64,000 bases of DNA from Pseudomonadota bacterium (GTDB taxonomy: Bacteria; Pseudomonadota; Alphaproteobacteria; SHVZ01). Under the pieces are notes generated by a model that saw only the letters and a program-made list of their open reading frames with translations, had not been told where the DNA came from and made no database searches. The position numbers and the translations under genes are program-made. Positions 52,985-61,830 of the stretch are shown here, piece by piece. Numbering within the stretch: position 1 is the first letter of the stretch; each line of letters begins with the position of its first letter. The stretch is taken from the NCBI GenBank assembly GCA_016195085.1, contig JACQAG010000048.1, positions 82,488 to 146,487 on the forward strand, given 5' to 3'.

Positions 52985-53719
52985 CTAGCGAAGCGGATGC
53001 CCTTGCGCATCGATGAGATCGTAGAAGCTGCGCCTGGGGTCGGTGAGGCGGCGGGCTTCGGCGGGGGTGACGAGGGGATCGGCGCGGCCGTTCCACACGG
53101 TAATCCATGCGCCAGGGGCGGCCTGTAGCCGAGCCACGGCGCCGGAAGAGGCCGCGATCGGGGCGGCGCGGAGGCAAACCGTCACCCTTCCGTCGACCGG
53201 GGCCGCCAGACGCAGCATGTCGAGGGCCATGGCCTCGCTGTAGGACCCGCCGGCGACAGGGCCGGTGGTCCAGCCGAGCGACAGGACCGCCTCCCTGAAC
53301 GCCCCACACCGGGCAATGAAGCCGGCGGCCTGGAACAAGGACGGGTCTCCGCCGGGACCCGGCAGAACATCGGCATTGAGCATGATCGGGATGGCGAGCC
53401 GCCCCGCCGCGCGCATGGAAGTGAGCTTGGCGAGACAGGGATCGACGACTGCGGGGTGCTTGAAATCCAGCTTGGCGCCTTTGCCCCCGCCGGCGACCGC
53501 TTCGATCCAGGCTTCGAAAGTAAGATCGCTGGTGCTGGCCGGCGGGTGCGCCATCATGACGCCGCCGGCTTCCGGCAGCCAGGAGATGTCGGCCTCGATC
53601 ACATGTGTGTCGGCGTCGCTGAGATAGGCATCCAGGGCGGTGCTGGAATTGACGCCATGGGCCCAGTTCATCTCGCCGGGTGTGCCAAGGCCGAAGAAGG
53701 CGGGGATGTCAGACAGCAT
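52985..53719 (-). CDS. FAM151/menorin family (DUF2181) protein, GDPD-like barrel
   Basis: 244 residues. NWAHGVNSSTALDAYLSDAD followed by THVIEADISWLPEAGGVMMAHPP matches the N-terminal signature of FAM151/menorin (W.HaVNs, mIEaDi), which is distantly related to glycerophosphodiester phosphodiesterases. KLDFKHPAVVDPCL is the second strand-and-ligand block. Animal menorins shape neurons; bacterial homologues are uncharacterised to my knowledge. There is no signal peptide. It lies between the dioxygenase/psuGK genes and the sugar-type ABC operon, all leftward. Confidence 0.78.
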   Translation of the reverse strand: MLSDIPAFFGLGTPGEMNWAHGVNSSTALDAYLSDADTHVIEADISWLPEAGGVMMAHPPASTSDLTFEAWIEAVAGGGKGAKLDFKHPAVVDPCLAKLTSMRAAGRLAIPIMLNADVLPGPGGDPSLFQAAGFIARCGAFREAVLSLGWTTGPVAGGSYSEAMALDMLRLAAPVDGRVTVCLRAAPIAASSGAVARLQAAPGAWITVWNGRADPLVTPAEARRLTDPRRSFYDLIDAQGHPLR

Positions 53720-53818
53720 AAGCGCGTGCGCTCATGCGCTGCCTCGGCGAGAGTCGACGCCGCTGCCGGCGAGCGAGGCCGATTGCGGGTGCGCTGAGCT
53801 CCGGGCGGGCTCCGCTTC

Positions 53819-54709
53819 TCATTTGATCGACGCGCGGTTGCTCCAGCCGATCGGACGTTCGCCGATCACTGTCGTGCGATAGAGCAGCCGCTGCCACCGG
53901 TCCATGTCATAGGGCGTGGCCGTATGCATGACCATGCGATTGTCCCAGATCACGAGATCGTTGACCGACCATCCGTGCCGATAGAGAAAGCGCGGCTCGG
54001 CGATGAGGTCATAGAGACGCTTGATAAGCGCGCGGCCCTCCGACGGCGTCATGCCGTTGACGCCGGTGCAGTCGTCGAGGCCGATATAGATGCCTTCTCG
54101 GCCGGTCTCAGGGTGAATCCGCACCACGGGATGCGCGCAATCCGGGTTCTGAGCGCGTTGCTCCGCCGATAGCGGCGGTTTGTTCGGCTCGCGCCGTGTC
54201 TCGTACAGGGCCACGTAGCTGTAGTTCGCCGTGAGCGGTCGGATCCGGTCCCGCTCGTCTTCGGAGAACGACAGGAAGGCCTGCTGGACGCTGGCGAAGA
54301 GCGTGTCGCCGCCCTCCGGCGGAACCTTGACGCCGTAGAGCGCGGTGTACGCCGAAGGGCGCTCCTTGTAGCTCAAATCGGTGTGCCATCCATAGCCGTC
54401 GAAGCGGCTACCGAGCGGCCGCCCGTTCTCCACGATGTTGGAAAGCACATAAATGTTCCGGAAACCCGGCAGGGTGAACTTCCCAAGAACGGGCGTCTCT
54501 GGCTCGCCGAACAGCCTTGTGAAGGCGAGAAGGTCGTCGGGGGACAAGTCCTGGTCCTTGAAGACGAGGACGCCGCGGTCGAACAACAGCGAGCGCACGG
54601 CTTTCGCACCGGTTTCGTTGCCGATGCGCTTGACGTCGAAGCCGCGGATCTCCGTCGCCAGATGGGCGGTGAGCGGCCGCACGACGGCTCCTTCCGGAAG
54701 GGTGATCAT
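53819..54709 (-). CDS. TauD/TfdA-family Fe(II)/2-oxoglutarate dioxygenase
   Basis: 296 residues. WHTDLSY supplies the metal ligands His109 and Asp111, MVMHTATPYD near residue 265 the third ligand His, and RWQRLLYRTTVIGE the 2-oxoglutarate-binding Arg. TauD/TfdA enzymes hydroxylate carbons next to sulfonate, ether or amine groups. GAGGAGG is eight bases upstream of ATG 54709; the ORF is open further left of it. It lies 32 bases after psuG, so a psuK-psuG-dioxygenase operon is likely. Confidence 0.92.
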   Translation of the reverse strand: MITLPEGAVVRPLTAHLATEIRGFDVKRIGNETGAKAVRSLLFDRGVLVFKDQDLSPDDLLAFTRLFGEPETPVLGKFTLPGFRNIYVLSNIVENGRPLGSRFDGYGWHTDLSYKERPSAYTALYGVKVPPEGGDTLFASVQQAFLSFSEDERDRIRPLTANYSYVALYETRREPNKPPLSAEQRAQNPDCAHPVVRIHPETGREGIYIGLDDCTGVNGMTPSEGRALIKRLYDLIAEPRFLYRHGWSVNDLVIWDNRMVMHTATPYDMDRWQRLLYRTTVIGERPIGWSNRASIK

Positions 54710-54741
54710 GGACGGAGCCTCCTCTCGATGGAAATGGCGCC

Positions 54742-55680
54742 TCAATTGCCCGAGGCCGCCAGGCAAGCGGCGATCTCGGCCGCGAGCGCGGCGTTGCTGC
54801 GTATGAGCGCGATATTGGCGGCAAGGCTGCGGCCCTGGGTCAGAGTGTTGACGCGCGCCAAAAGGAATGGCGTCAGCTCCTTGCCGACGACGCCCGACGT
54901 CTCCGCCTCCAGGCAGGCCTCGGCGATGCAGGCCTCCACCAGCTCTGCCGGGAGCGCTTCGGCTTCGGGCAGCGGGTTGGCGACGAGAAGGCCGCTCGGT
55001 AGACCGAGCCGGAAATGCACTCCGATCACGCGGGCAATCTCGGCCGCCGTCTCGAAGCGGGCGCCGATGCGCCGACCGCTGGAGCGGACGAAGAACGCCG
55101 GGAACTCGTCGCTGCGATAACCCAGGACCGGCACGCCTTCGGTTTCCAGGTACTCAAGCGTCTTCGGGATATCGAGGATCGATTTGACCCCGGCGCAAAC
55201 GACCGCGACCGGCGTTCGGCCGAGCTCGGCCAAATCGGCCGAGATGTCGAAGCTCGATTCGGCGCCGCGGTGGACGCCGCCCACGCCGCCGGTCGCAAAG
55301 ACGGGGATGCCGACCTTGGCGGCGATCCGCATCGTCGCGGCAACCGTCGTTCCCGCCGAAGCGCAGCAGACGATCGCCGTGGCGAGGTCGCGGGTGGAGG
55401 CCTTGATCACGGTGCCGCCGCCCCGCGCCAAGCGCGCGAGGGTCGCCTCGTCGAGGCCGACACGTATATGCCCATCCACCACCGCGATCGTTGCCGGAAC
55501 CGCCCCCGCGCGTCTGACGGCTGCCTCGACAAGCTGGGCGGTCGCGAAATTGTCCGGATAAGGCATGCCATGGGTGATGATGGTCGATTCCAGCGCCACC
55601 ACCGGCCTGCCCGCCGCCAGCGCCGCCCGCACCGGCTCGTGGATCTCGATGTCGCTCGGGCTCGCGACCAACCCCTGCAT
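54742..55680 (-). CDS. psuG: Pseudouridine-5'-phosphate glycosidase
   Basis: 312 residues. The catalytic residues known from E. coli fall at identical positions: Glu31 in VALESTIITHGMPYP, Lys93 in TVIKASTRDL and Lys166 in CAGVKSILDIPKTLEYLE. The enzyme breaks the C-C glycosidic bond of pseudouridine 5'-phosphate to uracil and ribose 5-phosphate. It follows psuK by two bases. It is the most specific marker of what this locus degrades. Confidence 0.96.
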   Translation of the reverse strand: MQGLVASPSDIEIHEPVRAALAAGRPVVALESTIITHGMPYPDNFATAQLVEAAVRRAGAVPATIAVVDGHIRVGLDEATLARLARGGGTVIKASTRDLATAIVCCASAGTTVAATMRIAAKVGIPVFATGGVGGVHRGAESSFDISADLAELGRTPVAVVCAGVKSILDIPKTLEYLETEGVPVLGYRSDEFPAFFVRSSGRRIGARFETAAEIARVIGVHFRLGLPSGLLVANPLPEAEALPAELVEACIAEACLEAETSGVVGKELTPFLLARVNTLTQGRSLAANIALIRSNAALAAEIAACLAASGN

Positions 55681-55682
55681 CC

Positions 55683-56810
55683 TTAGATCTCCGCCGGAGC
55701 CATTTGGGCGATGCGACGCATGCTGTCGGCGAGATAATGCGTCGAGAGCTGCGGGTGCACTGTGGCCTCGGTCTCGGTGGTGAGTGCTGCCAACAGCGCG
55801 CCGATCCTGGCCGCGGCAACATGATCGTCGCCGCTGAGCATGCGATAGAGAGTGCCGGCGATGAGCGCGTCGCCGGCGCCCGTCACATCCATGGCGGTGG
55901 CCGGCACTGCCGGGATCGCGGTCCGGCAGCCGGCGGAGTCGACCAGAAGCCCGCTTGCGCCTTGGGTCAGGATCACCGTTGCGGCACCTGCATCGCGGAG
56001 CGCCGCCGCCGCCGCTTCCGCGGTCGCCGCAGCGCGTCCATGGACCGCGTTGAAATAGGCTTCCGCCTCGTCCGTGTTCAGGAACAAGAGATCAATCCCA
56101 TCCAGCTCCCGCGGCAGGCGCTCGGCCTTCGGCGCCGAAACGGGGTCGACGGCAAGGCGAAACCGCGCACCTCGACGGCGCGCGACCAGCGCCGCCAGTA
56201 CCGGGGCCGGCAGGTTGCAGTCGGCAAACACCCAGGCGGCGGACGCCAAATGCGGCCACAGCCGCTCGAGATCGGCGATCGTGATCGCATCGAAGATGTC
56301 CATATCGGCGATGCCGAGGAAGAGCTCATGGTCAGGCCCGAGCAGCGCTGCGTACTCGCCCGTGGAACGGCCGGCCGCGACGATGACGCCTGCCGTGTCG
56401 ACACCTTGGTGCTGAAGATGGCGGATCAACGCGCGGCCGTTCTCGTCGTCGCCGACCATGGTTGCGAGGCTGACGCTGACGCCGAGCCGAGCCAGGTTCT
56501 CGGCGACGTTTCTCGCCACGCCGCCGAAGCTGCGCCGCCCTTCGACCGGGTTGGAGGTGCCAAAGCGCAGCGGCCCGTGCGTCAGGTATTTGCGATCGAT
56601 GGTGGCGCCGCCGAGGCAGGCGATCCGATTCGCCTCGGGCAGCACATAGGCGCGGCCGAGAATGTAGCCCTTGCGCGCGAGCTGCGTGATGTGCGCGGCC
56701 ACGGTCGAGCGGGCGAGACCGACGGCATTTGCAATTTCTTGCTGGCCGGAGAAGGGATTGCGGGCAACCGCCGCGAGCACGGCACGCTCCTGATCGCCTA
56801 AGTCGTCCAT
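55683..56810 (-). CDS. psuK: PfkB-family pseudouridine kinase with N-terminal helix-turn-helix
   Basis: 375 residues. An N-terminal winged HTH (about 3-55; NPFSGQQEIANAVGLARSTV) is fused to a ribokinase-fold domain with CLGGATIDRKYLT, SFGGVARNVAENLARLG and the catalytic DVTGAGDALIAGTLY. Similar HTH-kinase fusions are known (YeiI-like). Pairing with psuG two bases downstream indicates pseudouridine phosphorylation. The HTH may bind the palindrome at 56855-56880. AGAGG lies upstream of the ATG. Confidence 0.9.
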   Translation of the reverse strand: MDDLGDQERAVLAAVARNPFSGQQEIANAVGLARSTVAAHITQLARKGYILGRAYVLPEANRIACLGGATIDRKYLTHGPLRFGTSNPVEGRRSFGGVARNVAENLARLGVSVSLATMVGDDENGRALIRHLQHQGVDTAGVIVAAGRSTGEYAALLGPDHELFLGIADMDIFDAITIADLERLWPHLASAAWVFADCNLPAPVLAALVARRRGARFRLAVDPVSAPKAERLPRELDGIDLLFLNTDEAEAYFNAVHGRAAATAEAAAAALRDAGAATVILTQGASGLLVDSAGCRTAIPAVPATAMDVTGAGDALIAGTLYRMLSGDDHVAAARIGALLAALTTETEATVHPQLSTHYLADSMRRIAQMAPAEI

Positions 56811-56854
56811 GGCCTCTGGGTGGGCTGCTGGGGCAGTTGCCCTAGATGGCCAAC

Positions 56855-56880
56855 AACAGACGAGCTTGTCAACGACTGTT
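56855..56880 (-). promoter_or_regulatory. Palindrome overlapping the psuK promoter
   Basis: AACAGACG and CGACTGTT (7 of 8 complementary) flank a 10-base centre that holds TTGACA read leftwards (56867-56872). CCATCT 17 bases further could be the -10. This is a reasonable operator for the HTH part of PsuK or another regulator, between the divergent psuK and oxygenase genes. Confidence 0.45.
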
Positions 56881-56982
56881 TGTCGAGATACCGTCGTCGC
56901 CCTGGGTGCCGCCTGCGCGCGCGGGGCATCGAGACCCTGACGCGTGGAGGCAGTGCGCGAGACCATGGAGCCGCGGTAGGCC

Positions 56983-57924
56983 ATGCATTCGTCCCGGCGA
57001 TCACCGGCGATCCCGCTGATCGACATCGCACCCGCGGTCGCCGGCGGCGCGGCCGAGCGGGCGGTCGATGCGGTCAGAGAGGCCTGCGGGCGGATCGGCT
57101 TCTTCCTGGTGACCGGCCATGGCGTGCCGGAGCCCAAGATCCGCAGGCTGCATGATCGGGCGCTCGCCTTCTTCGGGCGGCCGGATGCGGTGAAGCGCGG
57201 GCTCCCGCAGGGCGCCGCGCAGCAGGGCGGGGCCATGTTCGCGCCCGTCGAGGACGAGGCGCTGGCGGCCACCCGCGGCGTGGCCACGCCCGGAGACTTC
57301 AAGGAGAGCCTCAACTACGGACCCCGCCTGATGGGTGCCCCCTGGCCCGATGATCCCGCCGGACTCCGCCAAGCCTTTGAGGCGTACTTCCTCGAAATGG
57401 AGCGCCTGGCCCACTGCCTGCGCCGGATCTTCTGCCGGGCGCTCGGCCTCGCCGAGACGTATTTCGAGCCATCCTTCACCGATCATCTTTCCGCCCTCAG
57501 GGTCATCCACTATCCCGAGCAGGCGACGGCTCCCCGCCCGGGTCAGCTCCGGGCCGGCGCCCACAGCGATTACGGCTTTCTCACCATTCTCTGGTCGGAC
57601 GCGGCTCGCGGTGGCCTGCAAGTGCGCACGCGGGCGGGCGAGTGGATCGACGCGCCGGTCGTTCCCGGCGCGTTCGTCGTCAATATCGGCGATGCGCTCA
57701 TGCGCTGGACCAACGATGGATGGGTCTCGACCCTGCATCGGGTCGCCAACCCGCCGAAGACCGGAATCAGCAGTCGGCGCGTATCGATCCCATTCTTCCT
57801 CAACCCCAACGAGGACACGGTGATTCGATGCCTCGAGCTCTTTGCCGGGCGTGGCGCCGGGTACGAGCCCGTGACCTATCGCGACTACATCCAGCTGAAG
57901 ACGCGGCAGGCCTTCGGTGCTTAG
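56983..57924 (+). CDS. Isopenicillin-N-synthase-like 2OG-Fe(II) oxygenase
   Basis: 313 residues. The N-terminal DIOX_N block IPLIDIAPAVA and GFFLVTGHGVPEPKI is followed by the facial triad His194-x-Asp196 (AGAHSDYGFLT) and His252 (STLHRVANPP), with the 2-oxoglutarate Arg-x-Ser (RRVSIPFF, R266/S268). Relatives include thymine 7-hydroxylase and other base- or amino-acid-modifying oxygenases. GGTAGG lies upstream. It heads the rightward operon with a Pot-type importer, divergent from psuKG. Confidence 0.92.
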   Translation: MHSSRRSPAIPLIDIAPAVAGGAAERAVDAVREACGRIGFFLVTGHGVPEPKIRRLHDRALAFFGRPDAVKRGLPQGAAQQGGAMFAPVEDEALAATRGVATPGDFKESLNYGPRLMGAPWPDDPAGLRQAFEAYFLEMERLAHCLRRIFCRALGLAETYFEPSFTDHLSALRVIHYPEQATAPRPGQLRAGAHSDYGFLTILWSDAARGGLQVRTRAGEWIDAPVVPGAFVVNIGDALMRWTNDGWVSTLHRVANPPKTGISSRRVSIPFFLNPNEDTVIRCLELFAGRGAGYEPVTYRDYIQLKTRQAFGA

Positions 57925-58005
57925 GGTGCTGAGGCAGCCCGCGCGCCGCGGCGGTCGAGCGAGGCTCTGTCCGCCTGGCAATCACCGATAGCAACGAGAC
58001 GAGGG

Positions 58006-59049
58006 ATGGCAATCATGCAGGCTACACGACGGCAGGTGATGGCAGCTCTGGGCGGGCTCGCGGGACTGGGATTGTTCGGCCGCTGCGCCCGGGCGGCCGC
58101 GGACGACACGCTGGTGATCACCACGCTGGGCGGCGTCTGGGAGCAATTCTGGCGGCAAAGCGTGGCGCCCGCCTATCTCAAGCACCGCAATGCCGAGATC
58201 ATCTTCGACGTCGGCAATGGCCGGGTCTTCACCGCCAATTTGCGCACCGCCGGCGACAAGCCGCCCTATTCCTTCGTGATGACCAACGAAGTCTTCGGCT
58301 CCGCCCTGCGCAAGGAAGGCTATTTCGAGAAGCTCGACCTGTCGCTAATCCCGAACTACCGAGACCTCTATCCCGTGTGCAAGATCGCAGGCGATTGGGC
58401 GGCGACCTGCACCATCTCGCCGATCGGCATCGGCTATCGGACCGATTTGGTGAAGACGCCGCCCAAGCGCTGGCGGGACCTCTGGGAGAACCCGGAGTTC
58501 CGCGGCAAGATCGGCCTCTACAACTTCGCCAACAGCGCCGGCAAGATGACGCTGCTGCTGGCGTCGCGGATCTTCGGCGGCGATCAGCGCAACGTCGACG
58601 CGGGCTTTGCCGCCCTGGGCAAGCTTGACCGCGTCATACAGGTCGACTTCAACCTGTCCACGATGATGGCCTCGGGGGAGATCATCGTGGCGCCCTTCGA
58701 CGTGGGCGAGATCGTTCGCTTGCGCAAGCAGGGGCTGCCGGTCGCTTGCGCCGTGCCGGAAGAGGGCATGCTGGCTTTCGACCAGACCTTCAATGTTTGC
58801 CGAAACGGCCCGGCCAAGGCGCTCGCGTACGACTACATCAATTTCATGCTGTCGCCGGAGATACAGACGTTGCTTGCCGGCCAGTTCTACACCTCGCCGG
58901 TCAATGCCAAGGTGGAAATGACGGCGCAGCTCAAAGAGGACGTTCCGATCAACGGCGACGGCATGTCGCAAATCCTGTCCTGGGACTGGGACTTCGTGAA
59001 CGAGCACGCGACGGAGTTCTCCGAGCGGTGGGCGAAGACGCTGCGTTAG
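58006..59049 (+). CDS. PotD/AfuA-type solute-binding protein
   Basis: 347 residues. A twin-arginine-like signal (TRRQVMAALGGLAGLGLFG) precedes LVITTLGGVWEQFWRQSVAP, the first strand of the polyamine/iron-type binding proteins. GIGYRTDLVKTPPKRWRDLW and YDYINFMLSPEIQTLL are family blocks. ATG at 58006 is given; ATG 58015 has GAGGG at better spacing. It is the binding protein for the following ATPase and permeases; polyamine specificity should not be assumed. Confidence 0.9.
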   Translation: MAIMQATRRQVMAALGGLAGLGLFGRCARAAADDTLVITTLGGVWEQFWRQSVAPAYLKHRNAEIIFDVGNGRVFTANLRTAGDKPPYSFVMTNEVFGSALRKEGYFEKLDLSLIPNYRDLYPVCKIAGDWAATCTISPIGIGYRTDLVKTPPKRWRDLWENPEFRGKIGLYNFANSAGKMTLLLASRIFGGDQRNVDAGFAALGKLDRVIQVDFNLSTMMASGEIIVAPFDVGEIVRLRKQGLPVACAVPEEGMLAFDQTFNVCRNGPAKALAYDYINFMLSPEIQTLLAGQFYTSPVNAKVEMTAQLKEDVPINGDGMSQILSWDWDFVNEHATEFSERWAKTLR

Positions 59050-59086
59050 GCCGCTTGCCCAGGGCGACGGCTGGGCCGACTCTCCC

Positions 59087-60148
59087 ATGACCCGAGTCTC
59101 ACTCGACGGGCTCGTCAAGCGCTACGGTCCCGTCCGCGCGCTCGACGGAATCTCGCTCGAAATCGTGGACGGCGCCTTCGTCTCGCTGCTGGGACCCTCG
59201 GGCTGCGGCAAGACCACGACGCTCAAGCTCATCGCTGGCTTCGAGGCCGCCGACCAAGGCTCGATCTGCTTCGACGGCGGGGACGTCTCCCGTGTTCCGG
59301 CCGAGCGTCGAAACATCGGCATGGTCTTCCAGAACTATGCGCTCTTTCCCCACATGACGGTGGCGGGCAACCTCGCCTTCGGACTGGAGGTCCGTCGCGT
59401 CGCAAAGCCGGAGATCGCCAAGCGCGTCCGCAGCGTGCTCGAGACGGTGCAGCTCGCCGAACATGCCGAACGCTATCCGCGTCAGCTGAGCGGCGGCCAG
59501 CAGCAACGCGTAGCGCTGGCTCGCGCCCTGGTGATCGAGCCGCGCATCTTGCTGCTGGACGAGCCGCTCGCCAATCTCGACGCGAAGCTGCGCGAGGAGA
59601 TGCGGGTGTTCATCCGCGATCTGCAGCGGCGGGTGGGCATCACCACGGTCTATGTCACCCACGATCAGGCCGAGGCGATGACCATGTCCGACCTCGTGGT
59701 GGTCATGCTCCATGGCCGGATCTCGCAAGCGGGGCCGCCCGCGGAGATCTACGAGCGGCCGGCCTCGCTCGAGGTTGCGCGGTTCGTCGGGCAAGCGAAC
59801 CTGATCGAGGCGCGCGTCATCTCGCGCGCCAACGGCGGCTGGACGTTGGCGACACCGCTCGGGCTGATGACGCTCCCCGGCGACCGGCAACTGGCCGAGG
59901 GTCAGCGGGCGATGGTCGTGGTGCGGCCAGAATCGATCGCCATGGCGCGGCCTGAGGCCGGAGGGGCCGGATGGTCCGGGCGTATCGCCGCCCGGTACTA
60001 CTCCGGCAGCGTCGTCGACTATCGCGTCATGCTCGACTGCGGCACGGAGCTGCACGCGCAAGCAGGGTCGGGCATGGGCTTCTCCGAAGGCGACCCCGTG
60101 CGCGTCACGGTACCCGACGACCGAATCTGGGCGATTGCGGCGGCATGA
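59087..60148 (+). CDS. PotA-like ABC ATPase
   Basis: 353 residues. Walker A GPSGCGKTT, signature LSGGQQQRVALARAL, Walker B ILLLDEPLANLDAKL and THDQAEAMTMSD are intact; a TOBE domain follows from about residue 280. It resembles PotA/FbpC. The ATG has no strong ribosome site. The stop overlaps the next start as ATGA, so the genes are coupled. Confidence 0.93.
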   Translation: MTRVSLDGLVKRYGPVRALDGISLEIVDGAFVSLLGPSGCGKTTTLKLIAGFEAADQGSICFDGGDVSRVPAERRNIGMVFQNYALFPHMTVAGNLAFGLEVRRVAKPEIAKRVRSVLETVQLAEHAERYPRQLSGGQQQRVALARALVIEPRILLLDEPLANLDAKLREEMRVFIRDLQRRVGITTVYVTHDQAEAMTMSDLVVVMLHGRISQAGPPAEIYERPASLEVARFVGQANLIEARVISRANGGWTLATPLGLMTLPGDRQLAEGQRAMVVVRPESIAMARPEAGGAGWSGRIAARYYSGSVVDYRVMLDCGTELHAQAGSGMGFSEGDPVRVTVPDDRIWAIAAA

Positions 60149-61020
60149 ACCCGACCCGCCAGAGCCCCATCCACCTGAACCAGGTGCGGCGCCTTTCGCT
60201 CATCGCCCCGGCCGCCGTGCTTTTGGTCGCCTTCCTCCTCCTGCCTTACCTCAACATCGTCCTCATGAGCCTCCGTCCGCCGGCCCAAGGCGCGCCTTAC
60301 GGCGCCGGCTTCACGCTCGCCAACTACGCAAAGGCGCTCACCGATCCCTACTACCTCGGCAACCTCTTCGGCACCCTCTGGGTCGGTGCCGCCACGACCG
60401 TCGCCTGCCTCGTCCTTGGATTCCCGGTCGCCTGGCAGCTCGCCCGCGGCGCCGGGCGATGGCGCGGCCTCTGCTACGGCATCGTACTGTCGCCGCTTCT
60501 CGTCGGCATCGTCATCCGCAGCTTCGGGTGGACGATCCTCCTCGGCAACAACGGCCTCATCAATCGGGGGCTCGTCCGTCTCGGCGTGATCGAGGCGCCG
60601 CTGGCGCTCATGTACAACGGCCTTGGCATCGTGATCGCGCTCACGCACGTGTTTCTGCCATTCATGATTCTGCCGATCATGGGCGCGATCCAGGGCATCG
60701 ATCCGGCATTGGAGACGGCCGCTCGCTCGCTCGGCGCCGCGAGGATGCGAATCTTCAGGCGGATCGTCTTTCCGCTCGCCATGCCCGGCATCCAATCCGG
60801 CTGCATCCTTGTCTTCGTGCTGGCGATCAGCAGCTATGTGACGCCCGTGCTGATCGGGGGCATGCGGGTGAAGACGCTGGCGGTGACCGTGGTGGACACT
60901 CTCATCGACGCCTTCCAATGGCCGTTCGGCGCGGCGCTGGCGCTCATCCTGACGTTTGCGGGAGCCGCTTGCGTCGCGATATTCGCCCGGGCGACCCGGA
61001 TGCGCTGGGCCGTCCTCTAA
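60145..61020 (+). CDS. PotB-like ABC permease
   Basis: 291 residues with six membrane segments. The EAA loop is ALETAARSLGAARMRIFRRI, followed by VFPLAMPGIQSGCILVFVLA, as in PotB. It overlaps the ATPase gene upstream and the second permease downstream (TAATG). Confidence 0.92.
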   Translation: MNPTRQSPIHLNQVRRLSLIAPAAVLLVAFLLLPYLNIVLMSLRPPAQGAPYGAGFTLANYAKALTDPYYLGNLFGTLWVGAATTVACLVLGFPVAWQLARGAGRWRGLCYGIVLSPLLVGIVIRSFGWTILLGNNGLINRGLVRLGVIEAPLALMYNGLGIVIALTHVFLPFMILPIMGAIQGIDPALETAARSLGAARMRIFRRIVFPLAMPGIQSGCILVFVLAISSYVTPVLIGGMRVKTLAVTVVDTLIDAFQWPFGAALALILTFAGAACVAIFARATRMRWAVL

Positions 61021-61802
61021 TGGCTCGGCTCGGCTTGGCGACGGCTTGTGGGCTCGTCTACTTGTTTCTGTTGGCGCCAATCGTTGTCGTGGCGGGAGCC
61101 TCGTTCAACGCCGGCGCCTTCCTCACATTTCCGCCGCAAGGCGTGTCGCTGCGCTGGTACGACACCTTCTTCCACAATGAGGTATTCCTGCGTGCGATCC
61201 GCACGTCGGTGCTGGTGGCCGCGATTACGACCGTGATTTCGGGCACGATCGGCACGGCGGCGACTATTTTCTATGTCCGCTACGCCGGCCGCCAGCGCGA
61301 TTGGGTGCGCTTGGCGTTGCTCTCGCCGCTGCTCCTGCCCGACGTGCTGACGGCGATTGCGCTCTTGTTCTTCTTCTACACCATCGGTTTCGGCGGGCGC
61401 GGGCTCGCCGGCATGGTGGTCGGCCATGTGCTGATCACGCTACCATTCGTCTTCTTGAACGTCTCGGCCTCTCTGGACGGCCTCGATGAGACCTACGAGC
61501 TGGCTGCGCGCAGCCTCGGCGCGGGGCCGCTGCTGCGGTTCCGCCGCATCGTGCTGCCGCTGATCAAGCCTGGAGTAATCGCCGGCTGCATGTTCGCCTT
61601 CATCGTGTCGTTCGACACGTTCTCGATCTCGTTCCTGCTGAAGGGCATCGGCGGCAGCACCCTGCCCATTCAGCTATTCGACTATCTGCGCATGAATTTC
61701 ACGCCTGAAGCGGCCGCGGTCTCGACCCTGAGCATCGCCTTGACCATCGCCGTTGTGGTCGTGGCGGAGACCGTGCTCAAGCTCAGGATCCAGCGGTTCT
61801 GA
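61020..61802 (+). CDS. PotC-like ABC permease
   Basis: 260 residues, six membrane segments and the EAA loop TYELAARSLGAGPLLRFRRI. The ATG at 61020 overlaps the previous stop codon. It completes the Pot-type importer whose operon starts with the 2OG oxygenase gene. It is convergent with phhA. Confidence 0.92.
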   Translation: MARLGLATACGLVYLFLLAPIVVVAGASFNAGAFLTFPPQGVSLRWYDTFFHNEVFLRAIRTSVLVAAITTVISGTIGTAATIFYVRYAGRQRDWVRLALLSPLLLPDVLTAIALLFFFYTIGFGGRGLAGMVVGHVLITLPFVFLNVSASLDGLDETYELAARSLGAGPLLRFRRIVLPLIKPGVIAGCMFAFIVSFDTFSISFLLKGIGGSTLPIQLFDYLRMNFTPEAAAVSTLSIALTIAVVVVAETVLKLRIQRF

Positions 61803-61830
61803 GCGACCGCTCGGGCGGCGGCGCGTCCAG

